Assembly: GCF_001375535.1 (NCBI RefSeq)
Contig: NZ_LN831197.1
Location: 2,410,805 to 2,474,804 of the forward strand
Direction: 5' to 3'
Origin: Bacillus niameyensis
GTDB taxonomy: Bacteria; Bacillota; Bacilli; Bacillales; Bacillaceae_C
DNA: 64,000 nucleotides
Shown: positions 29,859 to 39,851 of the stretch, one piece after another
Numbering within the stretch: the first letter of the stretch is position 1
Layout: each line of letters begins with the position of its first letter
Program-made: the position numbers and the translations under genes
Notes under the pieces: model-generated
The model's database searches: none
Seen by the model: only the letters and a program-made list of their open reading frames with translations
What the model was told of the DNA's origin: nothing

Positions 29859-30661
29859 GATTTTCTCACCCCTTGTGCAGATGATTTTGCATTATGTTGA
29901 TTAATAAAGTAATAACCAATGACTAAGACAATCGTTACAAGGAAGATAAGCGTTGAAAGAGCATTAATCTCCAACGAGATCCCTTGTCGTGCCCGTGAAT
30001 AAATCTCAACAGATAATGTTGAAAATCCATTTCCCGTAACAAAGAATGTCACAGCAAAGTCATCAAGAGAATACGTTAATGCCATGAAAAATCCTGCAAA
30101 AATCCCGGGTGTAATATAAGGCAAAATGACTTTTGATAGCACTTCCCAATTATTTGCACCAAGATCTCGTGCAGCATCAATTAATGAAGAACTCATTTCT
30201 TGAAGTTTCGGAAGTACCATAATAACAACAATCGGGATACTAAAGGCAATATGAGAAAGTAAAACAGATGTAAAGCCTAGTTTGACCCCGATAATCGTGA
30301 ACATAATGAGAAAAGAGGCCCCAATAATGACATCAGGACTAACAATCAACACATTATTCAATGTTTGCAATGTATTCTTTGTTTGCATCTTTTTTACATA
30401 ATAAATCGAAAGCGCCCCGAAAATGCCAATAATGGTGGCAATAGAAGCAGAAAGTAGAGCAATGACTAATGTATTCAACGCAATAATAATTAGCCGTGTA
30501 TCTTCAAATACATTTCCATACCATTCAAAAGTAAAACCTTCAAAATCCTTCATTGAACCGCCACTATTGAACGAGTAATACATCAAATAAAGAATCGGTG
30601 CGTACAAGATCAAGAAAACTACAACTAAATAAACATTGCCAAGTTTACTTTTCCCTCTCAC
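29855..30661 (-). CDS. potC: Spermidine/putrescine ABC permease PotC
   Basis: A 268-residue permease with six helices. The coupling EAA motif reads LIDAARDLGANNWEVLSKVILPYI (split here over about residues 155-178). SLDDFAVTFFVTG is typical of PotC. Start is GTG overlapping the potB stop, with GGGGTGA six bases before. Confidence 0.93.
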   Translation of the reverse strand: MRGKSKLGNVYLVVVFLILYAPILYLMYYSFNSGGSMKDFEGFTFEWYGNVFEDTRLIIIALNTLVIALLSASIATIIGIFGALSIYYVKKMQTKNTLQTLNNVLIVSPDVIIGASFLIMFTIIGVKLGFTSVLLSHIAFSIPIVVIMVLPKLQEMSSSLIDAARDLGANNWEVLSKVILPYITPGIFAGFFMALTYSLDDFAVTFFVTGNGFSTLSVEIYSRARQGISLEINALSTLIFLVTIVLVIGYYFINQHNAKSSAQGVRKS

Positions 30662-31464
30662 ACAAAGTCACCCCGCTTCCGCTGGCCTGTTAAAATCATA
30701 ATGACTGCCATCGCAATAATTAAAAAGACAGCAATTGTTGAACCCATTCCCCAATCTTGCGTAACTAGGAAATGTTGCTCAATCGCGGTGCCTAGTGTTA
30801 TGACTCGATTTCCAGCAATTAATCTTGTGATCATAAATAAGGAGAGAGCAGGAATAAATACAGCTTGGCATCCTGATTTAACGCCACTTAAAGTCAACGG
30901 GAACACGACTCTTCTAAAAGTTGTCCACGCTGAAGCTCCAAGATCATTTGCCGCATATATATAGGATGGATTCATTTTCTCTAGCGCATTATAAATCGGC
31001 AAAATCATAAAAGGAATGAAGATATAAACTGAAACAAAGATAAAGCTAAAATCAGTAAACAATATTTGTTTTTTACCTATGCCCATTAAATCGAGAAAGT
31101 TATTGGCAGGCCCGTATGCGCCAAACAATCCTAAAAAAGCATATGCTTTCAATAATAAGTTAATCCATGATGGCAAAATAATTAGCAGTAACCATAGTTG
31201 CCGATGTTTCGTCTTTGTTAACAAGTAGGCAGTTGGATAAGCAATTAATAAAGAAAAAAGGGTAATCAAAAAGGCATACCAAAATGAACTAAGTGTCATT
31301 TTTAAATAGACTGGTGTAAAGAATTTTTGATAATTGCGAAATGTAAACTGTCCCTCGATGTCAAAAAAGGAATAATATACGACAAGTAAAATAGGTGTTA
31401 CAACAAACAGAACAATCCATAAAACATAAGGTATTAAATAAAAATTCCGGACCTTATTCTGCAT
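30658..31464 (-). CDS. potB: Spermidine/putrescine ABC permease PotB
   Basis: A 268-residue permease with six helices. The EAA loop contains [21 protein letters not shown] start it at the ATG of [16 protein letters not shown], which overlaps the last codons of potA and has GAGGTG four bases upstream; a longer 5' reading lies inside potA. Confidence 0.92.
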   Translation of the reverse strand: MQNKVRNFYLIPYVLWIVLFVVTPILLVVYYSFFDIEGQFTFRNYQKFFTPVYLKMTLSSFWYAFLITLFSLLIAYPTAYLLTKTKHRQLWLLLIILPSWINLLLKAYAFLGLFGAYGPANNFLDLMGIGKKQILFTDFSFIFVSVYIFIPFMILPIYNALEKMNPSYIYAANDLGASAWTTFRRVVFPLTLSGVKSGCQAVFIPALSLFMITRLIAGNRVITLGTAIEQHFLVTQDWGMGSTIAVFLIIAMAVIMILTGQRKRGDFV

Positions 31465-32557
31465 GGCGCACCTCATCGTACGCTTCAAGTCGTTTATCAA
31501 ATTCTTCTTCTGTCTCACCAAATCTCATAACATGAATAGACTCAGGATCAAAATAAAGACCTATTTCATCTCCTGGTGTCGCCTTTTTAGTTGAATGAAC
31601 GAGCCATTCATTCCCTTCATTGTCATAGCCAACAATTTCATAGTGGACACCGCGGAAAAGTAAAGTATCTACCTTCACATGTAAGTTTCCCCGTACCTTG
31701 CTCGTTATTTCTAAATCTTCCGGGCGAATAACAATTTCTACAGGTTCTTTAGGATTAAACCCCTGATCGACACACTCATATTGTTTTCCGCCAAACTCCA
31801 CAAGAAAGTCCTCTATCATCGTACCTGGTATAATGTTGGATTCTCCAATAAAATCGGCAACAAAACGGTTGATAGGTTCATCATAAATATCGATTGGTGT
31901 GCCACTTTGCTGGATTTTCCCTTTATGCATAACAAAAATTTCATCAGACATAGCCAGCGCTTCTTCCTGGTCATGAGTGACAAAAATAAAAGTAATCCCT
32001 AAACGCTGTTGTAATTCCCTTAGCTCGTACTGCATTTCGGTACGCAACTTCAAATCCAATGCTGATAAAGGCTCGTCCAACAAAATCACTTCTGGCTCAT
32101 TGACGATTGCCCGAGCAATTGCAACACGTTGCCTTTGACCGCCTGACATTTCACTAATTTCACGATTCTCATAACCAGCAAGGTTAACAAACTTAAGCGC
32201 TTCTTTTACCTTTTTATCAATCTCAGCATTTTTCATTTTTTTAATCCGAAGACCGAAAGCAATATTTTCAAATACATTTAAATGAGGGAACAACGCATAA
32301 TCTTGAAAAACAGTATTAACTTGCCTTTTATTAGCTGGGACCTTATTGACGCGCTTTCCATCAAAATAGACCGCCCCTTTAGTCGGCTCAATAAATCCTG
32401 CAATAAGACGTAAAATAGTCGTTTTCCCGCAACCAGATGGGCCAAGTAGTGTGTAAAACTTTCCCCGTTCAATTTCGAAGCTAACATCATCCAAAATAAG
32501 ATCATCATCAAATTGCTTTGATACATTTTCAAAACGGATAATGGTTTGATCTGTCAT
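31454..32557 (-). CDS. potA: Spermidine/putrescine ABC ATPase
   Basis: A 367-residue ATPase. Walker A is GPSGCGKTT (about 38), signature [10 protein letters not shown] (about 138), Walker [13 protein letters not shown], with a TOBE domain at the C-terminus. ATG of [11 protein letters not shown] preceded by GGGAGGG. A 45-codon upstream open stretch has no coding character and overlaps a structured leader. Together with PotBCD it imports polyamines. Confidence 0.94.
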   Translation of the reverse strand: MTDQTIIRFENVSKQFDDDLILDDVSFEIERGKFYTLLGPSGCGKTTILRLIAGFIEPTKGAVYFDGKRVNKVPANKRQVNTVFQDYALFPHLNVFENIAFGLRIKKMKNAEIDKKVKEALKFVNLAGYENREISEMSGGQRQRVAIARAIVNEPEVILLDEPLSALDLKLRTEMQYELRELQQRLGITFIFVTHDQEEALAMSDEIFVMHKGKIQQSGTPIDIYDEPINRFVADFIGESNIIPGTMIEDFLVEFGGKQYECVDQGFNPKEPVEIVIRPEDLEITSKVRGNLHVKVDTLLFRGVHYEIVGYDNEGNEWLVHSTKKATPGDEIGLYFDPESIHVMRFGETEEEFDKRLEAYDEVRHAE

Positions 32558-32589
32558 ATTATGACCCTCCCATTCATGATAAAAACTAT

Positions 32590-32695
32590 AAGTGCGTGTG
32601 GAGGACAAAAGCTGAGAAGCGCAGATGCAAGCACCGAAACGTATGATTCTAATACGTGTAGAACGGAGCAGCAAGCTAACGCAGAAATTCAATAG
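32590..32695. other. Structured spacer in the polyamine operon
   Basis: The 167-base gap between the regulator gene and potA is unusually long for this operon. It contains ACGTAT-N7-ATACGT (32639-32657) flanked by related GC-richer segments (AGCGCAGATGCAAGCACCG and CGGAGCAGCAAGCTAACGC). It may be a dispersed repeat or an RNA control element. I recognise no known riboswitch. Confidence 0.35.
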
Positions 32696-32724
32696 AAACT
32701 TTTCCCAGACTTTTTAAATATCCT

Positions 32725-33267
32725 CTATAAATATGATTCGGTAACGACCAAAATTAATTCTGAGCGACCGTTATAAACATTGCTGATTTGGTGATCATCT
32801 GAGGCATGGAAGTAAATAGATTCGCCTGCTTTTGCATAGTATGTATGTCTGCCAAGCGTAATCATGATCTTTCCTTCGAGAACATAAGCAAAGGTTTCTG
32901 ATAAAGAAGGCTCAAAACGCTTAAACTCCCCCTTCTCCCAGAGCGTAAGCCAAATCGGCTCCATTTCCATTTCGTTTGATTCTGGAACAAGCCATGTCAT
33001 TTTATAACCTTTTTCCTCATCCTTATACTCTGTCTGAACATCTTCTTCATATACTACTTTTTGTTCTCGTTCTTCCTCATCAAAGAATTGCTTCGGTGTA
33101 CAGCCTAGCACCTCTAATATATTAAAAAAGGTTTCAATCGAAGGTGAACTCAAATCCCGCTCTAATTGCGATATATACCCTTTACTTAAATCTGTCCGTT
33201 CTCCCAATTCCTCTTGAGTCAATCCCTTTTTTAATCGCAACGTTTTAATTTTCTTGCCGATTCGCAT
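32725..33267 (-). CDS. XRE-cupin transcriptional regulator of polyamine uptake
   Basis: A 180-residue regulator: N-terminal HTH (about 6-58, LTQEELGERTDLSKGYISQLE) and C-terminal cupin (about 110-178, with FAYVLEGKIMITLG and GESIYFHASDDH). This architecture matches PuuR-type regulators of polyamine genes, and the gene directly precedes potABCD in the same orientation, so it probably represses the operon when polyamines are plentiful. ATG follows AAAGGA. Confidence 0.9.
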   Translation of the reverse strand: MRIGKKIKTLRLKKGLTQEELGERTDLSKGYISQLERDLSSPSIETFFNILEVLGCTPKQFFDEEEREQKVVYEEDVQTEYKDEEKGYKMTWLVPESNEMEMEPIWLTLWEKGEFKRFEPSLSETFAYVLEGKIMITLGRHTYYAKAGESIYFHASDDHQISNVYNGRSELILVVTESYL

Positions 33268-33297
33268 CCTTTAAAACCTCAAGTCGTGTTTATTATT

Positions 33298-33347
33298 AGT
33301 AAACTAATAGTAAATAAAGTTTAATTATACTTAACTATAAGTTTACT
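33298..33347 (-). promoter_or_regulatory. Probable operator/promoter of the XRE-pot operon
   Basis: AGTAAACT (33298-33305) and AGTTTACT (33340-33347) are exact inverted copies flanking TATAAT (minus strand, 33324-33329). A further AGTTTA-like half-site lies inside. The spacing suits autorepression by the HTH regulator. Confidence 0.55.
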
Positions 33348-33420
33348 TTTACCATCAACTTATTATACATACATTTACCAATTTAGCAATAGAAAAACTA
33401 GATTTTTATCGAAGAAAATA

Positions 33421-34326
33421 TCATTGAAATTCTGCAGTGTCTTTATCTATTCTTTCCTTCCTTACCATGTCAATAAACGTATCTAAAGCTTTTGTTCTAA
33501 AAGGAGAAGTTGTAACGATCGAAAACTCCCGAGTAAAAGGAAGTCCTTGAACGTTAAGAATTTGCAAAACTCCCATAGAAAGTTCTTTACGAATAGCCCA
33601 ATGAGACAGCATACTAATGCCGATCCCCGCTTCAACCGACTCTTTAATCAATTGAATACTTCCAAACTCCATTAAATTCGCTGGGTCTATAGCAAGAAGT
33701 CGAAACATCGCTTCGGAAGCATCCCTCGTGCCTGAACCATCTTCTCTGACAATCCACGTTTCATCCTTCAACTCACTTGGTTTTATTTCCCCTTCAACCT
33801 TGGCTAAAGGATGTTGGCGACCTACAACAACATACATGGTATCTTTCGCAAAAGGTTCTATAATAAGCTTTTTACTTTTAAATTCCCCTTCTACTATTCC
33901 TACATCGAGCTGATTCTGTAAAACAAGCTCTGCAATTTCCTTCGTGTTCCCAATCGAAATATTCGGTTTTACTAGTGGGTACTGATCTAACATTTTGACC
34001 ATAATTCTTGGCAAAACATACTCACCAAATGTATAGCTGGCACCAATCGTCAAGGGACCGCTCGTTTTATTTGTAGTGTCATCAATCAACCGTTGCATTT
34101 TTGAATAAAGGCCAAGTATTTCTTTCGCATGATGGTAAACAATTTCCCCCGCCTTATTTAACCCAACATATTTATTATTTCTTTCTAACAGTCTTGTTCC
34201 AAAGTCTCGTTCCAGCGCTTGAATATATTGACTGACAGCTGGTTGTGTCATATGCAGTTCTTCCGCTGCTCTCGAAAAGTTGCGTTTCTCAGCAACCGTT
34301 ATAAAAACCAATAATGGTTGATCCAT
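33421..34326 (-). CDS. LysR-family regulator (YeiE/CysL-like)
   Basis: A 301-residue LysR protein: N-terminal HTH (about 2-60, NFSRAAEELHMTQPAVSQYI) and a periplasmic-binding-like effector domain (about 88-290, with LTIGASYTFGEYVLPRI). It is divergent from a YeiH-family gene, the same pairing as yeiE-yeiH in enterobacteria. It also resembles CysL of B. subtilis. Likely activates the neighbouring transporter in response to a sulfur or small-anion signal (inference). Confidence 0.9.
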   Translation of the reverse strand: MDQPLLVFITVAEKRNFSRAAEELHMTQPAVSQYIQALERDFGTRLLERNNKYVGLNKAGEIVYHHAKEILGLYSKMQRLIDDTTNKTSGPLTIGASYTFGEYVLPRIMVKMLDQYPLVKPNISIGNTKEIAELVLQNQLDVGIVEGEFKSKKLIIEPFAKDTMYVVVGRQHPLAKVEGEIKPSELKDETWIVREDGSGTRDASEAMFRLLAIDPANLMEFGSIQLIKESVEAGIGISMLSHWAIRKELSMGVLQILNVQGLPFTREFSIVTTSPFRTKALDTFIDMVRKERIDKDTAEFQ

Positions 34327-34341
34327 TTTAAGCCTCCTATG

Positions 34342-34357
34342 ATAAGTAATTACTTAT
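34342..34357. promoter_or_regulatory. Perfect palindrome in the LysR/YeiH intergenic region
   Basis: ATAAGTAATTACTTAT is a perfect 16-bp palindrome 16 bases before the LysR start and about 87 bases before the YeiH start. It is a good candidate for the LysR binding site. Confidence 0.6.
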
Positions 34358-34443
34358 AACAATTATTATAATGATTTATTTTCCTTATATATGAAAGTGC
34401 TTTATGCTAGAGAAAAGAATTTTTTCATATGGAGGGTTCATGT

Positions 34444-35469
34444 ATGGGGCAGCCTGACGTTGCTAAAAAACAAAAACAGACTTCCGCTATCTCTTCAATG
34501 GTTGGCGGAATCCTTTTCACCTTTTTTATTGCTTTACTAGGATTTTTACTCGCAAAGATTCCCGGATTCAGTATGGTAGGGCAACTAGCCTGCGCCATTT
34601 TGATCGCAATCGCATTCAGGCAAATATTTGGTTATCCGGAAATCATTCGCTCCGGCATTGTCTTTTCATCAAAAAAATTACTAAGAGTTGCGATTATCTT
34701 TTATGGACTTAAATTAGACATCGCCATCGTTCTTCAAGATGGACTTGGGCTCCTTATTCGTGATACTGGTGTTATAATCTTCGCTATTTTAGCGACTGTC
34801 TGGCTTGCCAAAAGACTAAAAGCGAACCCAACGATCTCTTTGCTCCTTGGTGTCGGTACTGGTGTTTGCGGAGCTGCAGCAATTGCCGCAGTCGCTCCAA
34901 TTATTAAATCGAAGGATGAAGACACTGCAATTAGCGTTGGGATTATCGCTCTAGTCGGAACCATCTTTGCGATTGGATATACTCTTTTAAGACCGATCCT
35001 TCCTCTTTCAGATATAGAGTATGGCACTTGGGCTGGAATAAGCTTACATGAAATTGCCCAAGTCGTGCTAGCTGCAGCAGCGGGAGGAGAAGATGCCCTT
35101 GCGATTGGACTTTTAGCCAAATTAGGACGTGTATTTTTACTCATTCCTCTTTGTTTTATCTTTATGTTTTGGGTGAAAAAGAGGACAGCAGAAGATCAAG
35201 CATCAGCAAAAGTTGAATTCCCATGGTTTTTATTAGGCTTTATTGTTATGAGTATATTAGGTAGCTATGTACTAGGGGATTCAATACCGTTTTCAGAAAA
35301 TGCGAGAGATATTGTTACAAATGCAACAACGTGGATATTAACTGCTGCAATGGTCGGGCTCGGACTAAATGTTAGCCTTGGGGATGTTCGGCAAAAAGCA
35401 TTGAAGCCACTGATTGCCATGGTGTCTGTATCTGTTGTGCTTTCTGTCATTACTATCTTTATTATTTAA
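34444..35469 (+). CDS. YeiH/UPF0324-family membrane protein (putative sulfate exporter)
   Basis: A 341-residue protein with about ten membrane segments. Family motifs include LLRVAIIFYGLKLDI, GVGTGVCGAAAIAA, GTWAGISLHEIAQVVLAAA and AAMVGLGLNVSLGDVR. The family is annotated as putative sulfate exporters, but direct evidence for substrate is thin. The ATG at 34444 is seven bases after GGAGGG; an ATG five codons upstream overlaps that site. Regulated, by context, by the divergent LysR. Confidence 0.9.
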   Translation: MGQPDVAKKQKQTSAISSMVGGILFTFFIALLGFLLAKIPGFSMVGQLACAILIAIAFRQIFGYPEIIRSGIVFSSKKLLRVAIIFYGLKLDIAIVLQDGLGLLIRDTGVIIFAILATVWLAKRLKANPTISLLLGVGTGVCGAAAIAAVAPIIKSKDEDTAISVGIIALVGTIFAIGYTLLRPILPLSDIEYGTWAGISLHEIAQVVLAAAAGGEDALAIGLLAKLGRVFLLIPLCFIFMFWVKKRTAEDQASAKVEFPWFLLGFIVMSILGSYVLGDSIPFSENARDIVTNATTWILTAAMVGLGLNVSLGDVRQKALKPLIAMVSVSVVLSVITIFII

Positions 35470-35500
35470 TAGAGCTGTGTTGTTTCCATATTTAATTTAA

Positions 35501-35533
35501 AAAGCGCCACGAGAAGTGTTCTCGTGGCGCTTT
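35501..35533 (+). terminator. Terminator after the YeiH gene, first unit of the 52-bp array
   Basis: AAAGCGCCACGAG and CTCGTGGCGCTTT form a perfect 13-pair stem around AAGTGTT. Its 3' arm is in phase with the repeat array that follows. Confidence 0.85.
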
Positions 35534-35800
35534 CTCATGGAGAGTAAGCATCAAAATACAATAAGTAATTGTCTCATGACCCTTTCTCACGGAAAAACAG
35601 TGTCAAAGGTTCATGATAAGTGTTCTCATAGCCCTTTCCTCCAGATTAACTGCATCAAAGGGCCATGATAAGTGCTCTCATAGCCCTTTCCTCCAGAATA
35701 ACCGCATCAAAGGGCTATGATAAGTGCTCTCATAGCCCTTTCCTCCAGATTAACTGCATCAAAGGGCCATGATAGGAGACCTCGCGGCACTTTGAGATGG
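35515..35800. repeat. Tandem array of 52-bp hairpin units (six anchors)
   Basis: The 3' arms begin at 35523, 35575, 35627, 35679, 35731 and 35783, each exactly 52 bases apart. Central units read TCATAGCCCTTT, a 19-base spacer, AAAGGGC(C/T)ATGA and a loop TAAGTG(C/T)TC, so each arm pairs with that of the next unit (12 pairs, perfect for AAAGGGCTATGA/TCATAGCCCTTT). The first and last units carry different stems (GTGGCGC, GCGGCAC) with the same loop. It fills the space between convergent YeiH and bmrD genes. Confidence 0.9.
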
Positions 35801-35876
35801 ATTTTCCAGTCAAATGCACCATATGAAAAGATCAAGTGCAGAATATTCTAGGTTCCATCAAGCTGTAGACCCTTCC

Positions 35877-37898
35877 TTACCCTGCCTGATTCGCACTATT
35901 CCCCGCCTGCAATTGATACATCTGATAATACTTACCTTTTCTTTCCATTAACTGCTCATGATTACCACGCTCGACAATAGAACCACGGTCCAACACTAAT
36001 ATTTGATCTGCATTTTTGATCGTCGACAACCTGTGGGCAATAATAAAAGTCGTTCTTCCTTTTTTCAATACATCCATCGCTTTTTGAATAATCGTTTCTG
36101 TTTCTGTATCGATGCTAGAAGTTGCCTCATCTAAAATAAGAATAGCAGGATCAAACGCAAGTGCTCTTGCAAAGGAGATTAACTGCCTTTGCCCTGAAGA
36201 AAGCGTACTTCCCTTTTCCACTACCGGTTCATCAATACCATTTTCTAAGTTTTTCAAAACCCGATCTGCTCCAACAGCTTTCAACGAAGCCTCGACTTTT
36301 TCACGTGTGATTCGTGGATCATTTAAGCTAACATTCGAAGCAATCGTCCCTGTGAAAAGAAAAGGATCTTGAAGCACGATCGCCATATGGTCACGAAGAG
36401 CCTGTTTCGGGATATCTAAGATGTTTTTCCCATCAATTCGAATTTCTCCCTTATTAGCATCATAAAAGCGAAATAACACATTCATGATTGAACTCTTCCC
36501 AGAGCCCGTATGGCCTACGAGCGCTACCGTTTCCCCTTGTTTTGCTTCAAAGTCGATATTTTTTAAAACATACTCATTTTCCTTGTAGCCGAAGTAAACA
36601 TGGTCAAACGTCACATCACCTTTGTAACGTTCCATTCTTTCACTTGTGACATCTTCTCCCTTTTCATCAAGGAGGCGAAAAACTCTTTCACCTGCAACAA
36701 GTGCTCTCTCCAAGTTCGAAAACTGATTCACAATATTGTTCACTGGGTTAAATAAACGATTAATATAATCGACATACGCATAAAGAACACCAATCGTCAT
36801 AACAGAATGGGCACCAAGCGCATCGCCGCCAAAATACCACATGAACCCGACAAATACTAGGTTCCTTAATACGCCAACGAAGTTATGAGAAGATAAAGAG
36901 TCTAGCGTTAAAAGCTTATTTTGATTACGAAAATGGTTTTCATTTAAATTTTCAAACTCCTCACTAACTTGCTTTTCACGACGGAAAGCTTGAATAATCG
37001 TCATTCCCTGGATCGATTCATTAATCATCGCATTCAATTCGCTCACCTTAGAACGGATCGCATGATTATACTTCGATGCATATTTTCGATAAACAATCAT
37101 CCAACCATATAAAACTGGTAATAGCAGTAAACATAGTAGCGCCAGTTTCACATCAAGGATGAACATTGCAATATAAATTCCGATTATATAAATAAATCCT
37201 GTAAAGAAATTTGATAAAACAGCCACATATAATTCTCTGATCGCTTCTGTATCATTCGTAATTCGCGCAACTACTTTTCCAGCTGGCAAATTATCAAAAT
37301 AGCGAATGGGCAGACGTTGAACATGTGCGAATACATCAGCACGCATCTTTTGAATAATCCGATTTGCTGCTTTTTGTAAAAATAAATATTGTCCATAGAA
37401 AAAGATAGCCGCTAATATAATTAAGCCCATATACGTTATGAGCAACTTTATAATAGAAGGAATCGCTGGTTTATAAAAGATGAGTGTCTCATTGACACTT
37501 AACTTCTTAGCGGGGTATTGACTAACCTCCCCTTGATTGTCTATCCAAATTTGATCACCCTGAAATGAACGGTTCCCTGTGAAGGTCACCTTTTCAGGTA
37601 CTAGGTAAAAATGTCTGCCAATTTGCAAAATCGTTGCGACACTCAAGGCATCATCTTCCGCTTGTTGATCAGCACTGCTCGCTTTCACGTAATGTTTCCC
37701 GTCATACTCCACTGGAGATGAGCTCTCAGTCGTCTCAAACCAATAATCTTCAATCCCTAAAATATGGTCATCAATCACCTTTTTAGCTACAAACGGAACA
37801 AGTACTTCTGCAGCAACCGCCATCGTCAATAGGACAAGGGCCGCAATAATAAACCCTTTAAAATATAACGCATATTTCACTAGTCTTTTTCCAGTCAT
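35877..37898 (-). CDS. bmrD: Heterodimeric multidrug ABC exporter subunit BmrD
   Basis: A 673-residue half-transporter, the same length as B. subtilis BmrD (YheH). After the first helix it carries the roughly 90-residue extracytoplasmic insertion (about 40-135) typical of BmrD. The nucleotide domain has Walker A GHTGSGKSS, signature variant LSSGQRQ, and Walker B ILILDEATSSID with the catalytic Glu, so it holds the functional Walker B of the pair. ATG overlaps the bmrC stop by four bases. The pair exports drugs such as ethidium and Hoechst dyes in B. subtilis. Confidence 0.93.
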   Translation of the reverse strand: MTGKRLVKYALYFKGFIIAALVLLTMAVAAEVLVPFVAKKVIDDHILGIEDYWFETTESSSPVEYDGKHYVKASSADQQAEDDALSVATILQIGRHFYLVPEKVTFTGNRSFQGDQIWIDNQGEVSQYPAKKLSVNETLIFYKPAIPSIIKLLITYMGLIILAAIFFYGQYLFLQKAANRIIQKMRADVFAHVQRLPIRYFDNLPAGKVVARITNDTEAIRELYVAVLSNFFTGFIYIIGIYIAMFILDVKLALLCLLLLPVLYGWMIVYRKYASKYNHAIRSKVSELNAMINESIQGMTIIQAFRREKQVSEEFENLNENHFRNQNKLLTLDSLSSHNFVGVLRNLVFVGFMWYFGGDALGAHSVMTIGVLYAYVDYINRLFNPVNNIVNQFSNLERALVAGERVFRLLDEKGEDVTSERMERYKGDVTFDHVYFGYKENEYVLKNIDFEAKQGETVALVGHTGSGKSSIMNVLFRFYDANKGEIRIDGKNILDIPKQALRDHMAIVLQDPFLFTGTIASNVSLNDPRITREKVEASLKAVGADRVLKNLENGIDEPVVEKGSTLSSGQRQLISFARALAFDPAILILDEATSSIDTETETIIQKAMDVLKKGRTTFIIAHRLSTIKNADQILVLDRGSIVERGNHEQLMERKGKYYQMYQLQAGNSANQAG

Positions 37899-39655
37899 GA
37901 TACATACACCTCCCCACTTATAGAGTCCTCTAACTGTTGTCTGTCATATTGCTCTTTATACCATCCATTCTCCTCTAGTAACTCTTGATGTGTACCTTCT
38001 TCAATGATTTCTCCATCATCTAGGACGATAATCCAATCTGCGTGTTCAATCGCGGATAATCGATGTGTTGTAATGAGAGTTGTCTTTCCATTACGTTCTT
38101 CGCGAATATTTTTTATAATTTGCGCCTCTGTTTTGGCATCGACTGCAGATAGAGAATCATCCAAAATAAGTAATTCTGGATTTTTAACGAGTGCCCTCGC
38201 TATCGAAATTCTTTGTTTCTGACCACCCGATAAGGCGACACCTTGTTCACCAACAAGCGTCTCCACACCATCTGGCAACATTTCTAAATCTTTCTCAAAG
38301 TAAGCAAGGCGAATCGCTTCGAGCAGTTCAGTCTCTGTTGCTGTTTCATTTCCAAAAAGGATATTTTCTCGAATGCTTCTAGAAAATAAAACATGGTCTT
38401 GCGGTACATAACCGATCCAACTCCGAACTTGATCCTTCGTTTGTTCTTTCATGTTGACACCCGAAATGAATATATTCCCTTCACCAAGTGGATATTCACG
38501 TAGAAACTGTTTAATGAGGGTTGTTTTCCCGCTCCCAGTTTTCCCTGTAATCCCGATTGTTGCACCGCGATGAATGTTTAAATGAACACTTGTAAGGTTT
38601 GTTGTCTTCGAAGATGGATAACGAAAGGTTACATCTTTAAATTCTACTTCCTCTGGTTGTTTCACAACATTTGGTTCAGACGGGTCTTTGACATCCTCTT
38701 CATAGTTCAAAGTTTCTTGGACACGATCCAGTGACGCATTCCCGCGTTGCATAACATTGATTAACTCACCAATCGCAAACATTGGCCAAATCAGCATTCC
38801 AAGGTACACGTTAAAAGAGACTAAATGTCCTAAAGAAATTTCCTGATGAAACACTAGATAAGTTCCATAGGACAACCCGATTACATAACTAATACCCGTA
38901 ATGATTTGTGTTGCAGGGTGAAATAAAGCATCAATTCGTACAACATGCATATTTTTTTGATATACTTCTTCTGTCATTTTCTGGAAGTCCGCTTCACTAG
39001 CCTTTTCTTGGACATAGGCACGTGTAACCCGAACACCAGCCACTGATTCAAGGACCCGATCATTCATTTTTCCAAACGCATCTTGGGCGTCAATAAAACG
39101 AGTATGAATCTTCTTTCCTAAAAAAGTGATAATACACGCTAATATCGGCAATGGTAAAATGGCTGCAAAAGTAAGCTTCCATGATACGAGAAATCCCATT
39201 GTTAAAAGGATTGTCACCATATACATAGTAGAATCGAATAAGGTTAAGATGCCAAAACCAGCTGTCATTGACACTGCCCTTAAATCATTCGTTCCCCGTG
39301 CCATTAAGTCACCTGTTCGATTTTTTTCAAAGAACGTCGGTGTCATTTTTAATAAATGATTCAAAAATCTTGAACGGAGCATTTTCTCGATAATAAAGGC
39401 TCCTCCGAATAATTGATATTGCCAAATAAATGTAATTCCGTAATTGAGCAATGCGCCTCCACCTAGGATGGCAACATAGATCAACAACCATTTTAAGGTC
39501 AATGACCCGAGAAAAATATGGTCAATCGCCTCGCCTAGAATAAAGGGAGGAATAACCTCAAAAATATTAGCAAATGTTAATAAAACAATCGCTATTGTAT
39601 ATCGTCTCCAGTGCTGTTTGAAAAACCAGCCTAATTTCTTAAGTACACTAAACAT
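37895..39655 (-). CDS. bmrC: Heterodimeric multidrug ABC exporter subunit BmrC
   Basis: A 586-residue half-transporter matching B. subtilis BmrC (YheI, 585). Six helices (to about 310), then a nucleotide domain with Walker A GKTGSGKTT, signature LSGGQKQRIS and Walker B LLILDDSLSAVD. The Asp in place of the catalytic Glu marks the degenerate ATP site of asymmetric exporters, complementary to BmrD. ATG follows AAGGGGG by seven bases; a TTG two codons upstream is less likely. Expression is probably set by the upstream leader peptide and attenuator. Confidence 0.93.
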   Translation of the reverse strand: MFSVLKKLGWFFKQHWRRYTIAIVLLTFANIFEVIPPFILGEAIDHIFLGSLTLKWLLIYVAILGGGALLNYGITFIWQYQLFGGAFIIEKMLRSRFLNHLLKMTPTFFEKNRTGDLMARGTNDLRAVSMTAGFGILTLFDSTMYMVTILLTMGFLVSWKLTFAAILPLPILACIITFLGKKIHTRFIDAQDAFGKMNDRVLESVAGVRVTRAYVQEKASEADFQKMTEEVYQKNMHVVRIDALFHPATQIITGISYVIGLSYGTYLVFHQEISLGHLVSFNVYLGMLIWPMFAIGELINVMQRGNASLDRVQETLNYEEDVKDPSEPNVVKQPEEVEFKDVTFRYPSSKTTNLTSVHLNIHRGATIGITGKTGSGKTTLIKQFLREYPLGEGNIFISGVNMKEQTKDQVRSWIGYVPQDHVLFSRSIRENILFGNETATETELLEAIRLAYFEKDLEMLPDGVETLVGEQGVALSGGQKQRISIARALVKNPELLILDDSLSAVDAKTEAQIIKNIREERNGKTTLITTHRLSAIEHADWIIVLDDGEIIEEGTHQELLEENGWYKEQYDRQQLEDSISGEVYVS

Positions 39656-39754
39656 ATGCAAACCCCCTTAACCTCTTAGCCTTTTGAATCAGATCCATTA
39701 ATAACTAATATATTTTTAACAAAATCCCCATCTCCCCAACCTTAAAAAACACAC

Positions 39755-39797
39755 AAAAAAAGCATAGTGCGCCCCTCATGTGCGCGAACTATGCTTC
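39755..39797 (-). terminator. Attenuator hairpin upstream of bmrC
   Basis: On the minus strand AAGCATAGTTCGCG and CGCACTATGCTT pair (one bulge) and are followed by seven T. It lies 100 bases before bmrC and 55 after the leader stop, so it would end transcription before the exporter genes unless prevented. Confidence 0.85.
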
Positions 39798-39851
39798 ACA
39801 TAAAATAGACACAGGCCTTCTACAGCCTACATCTAACAATTGATTGATTCC

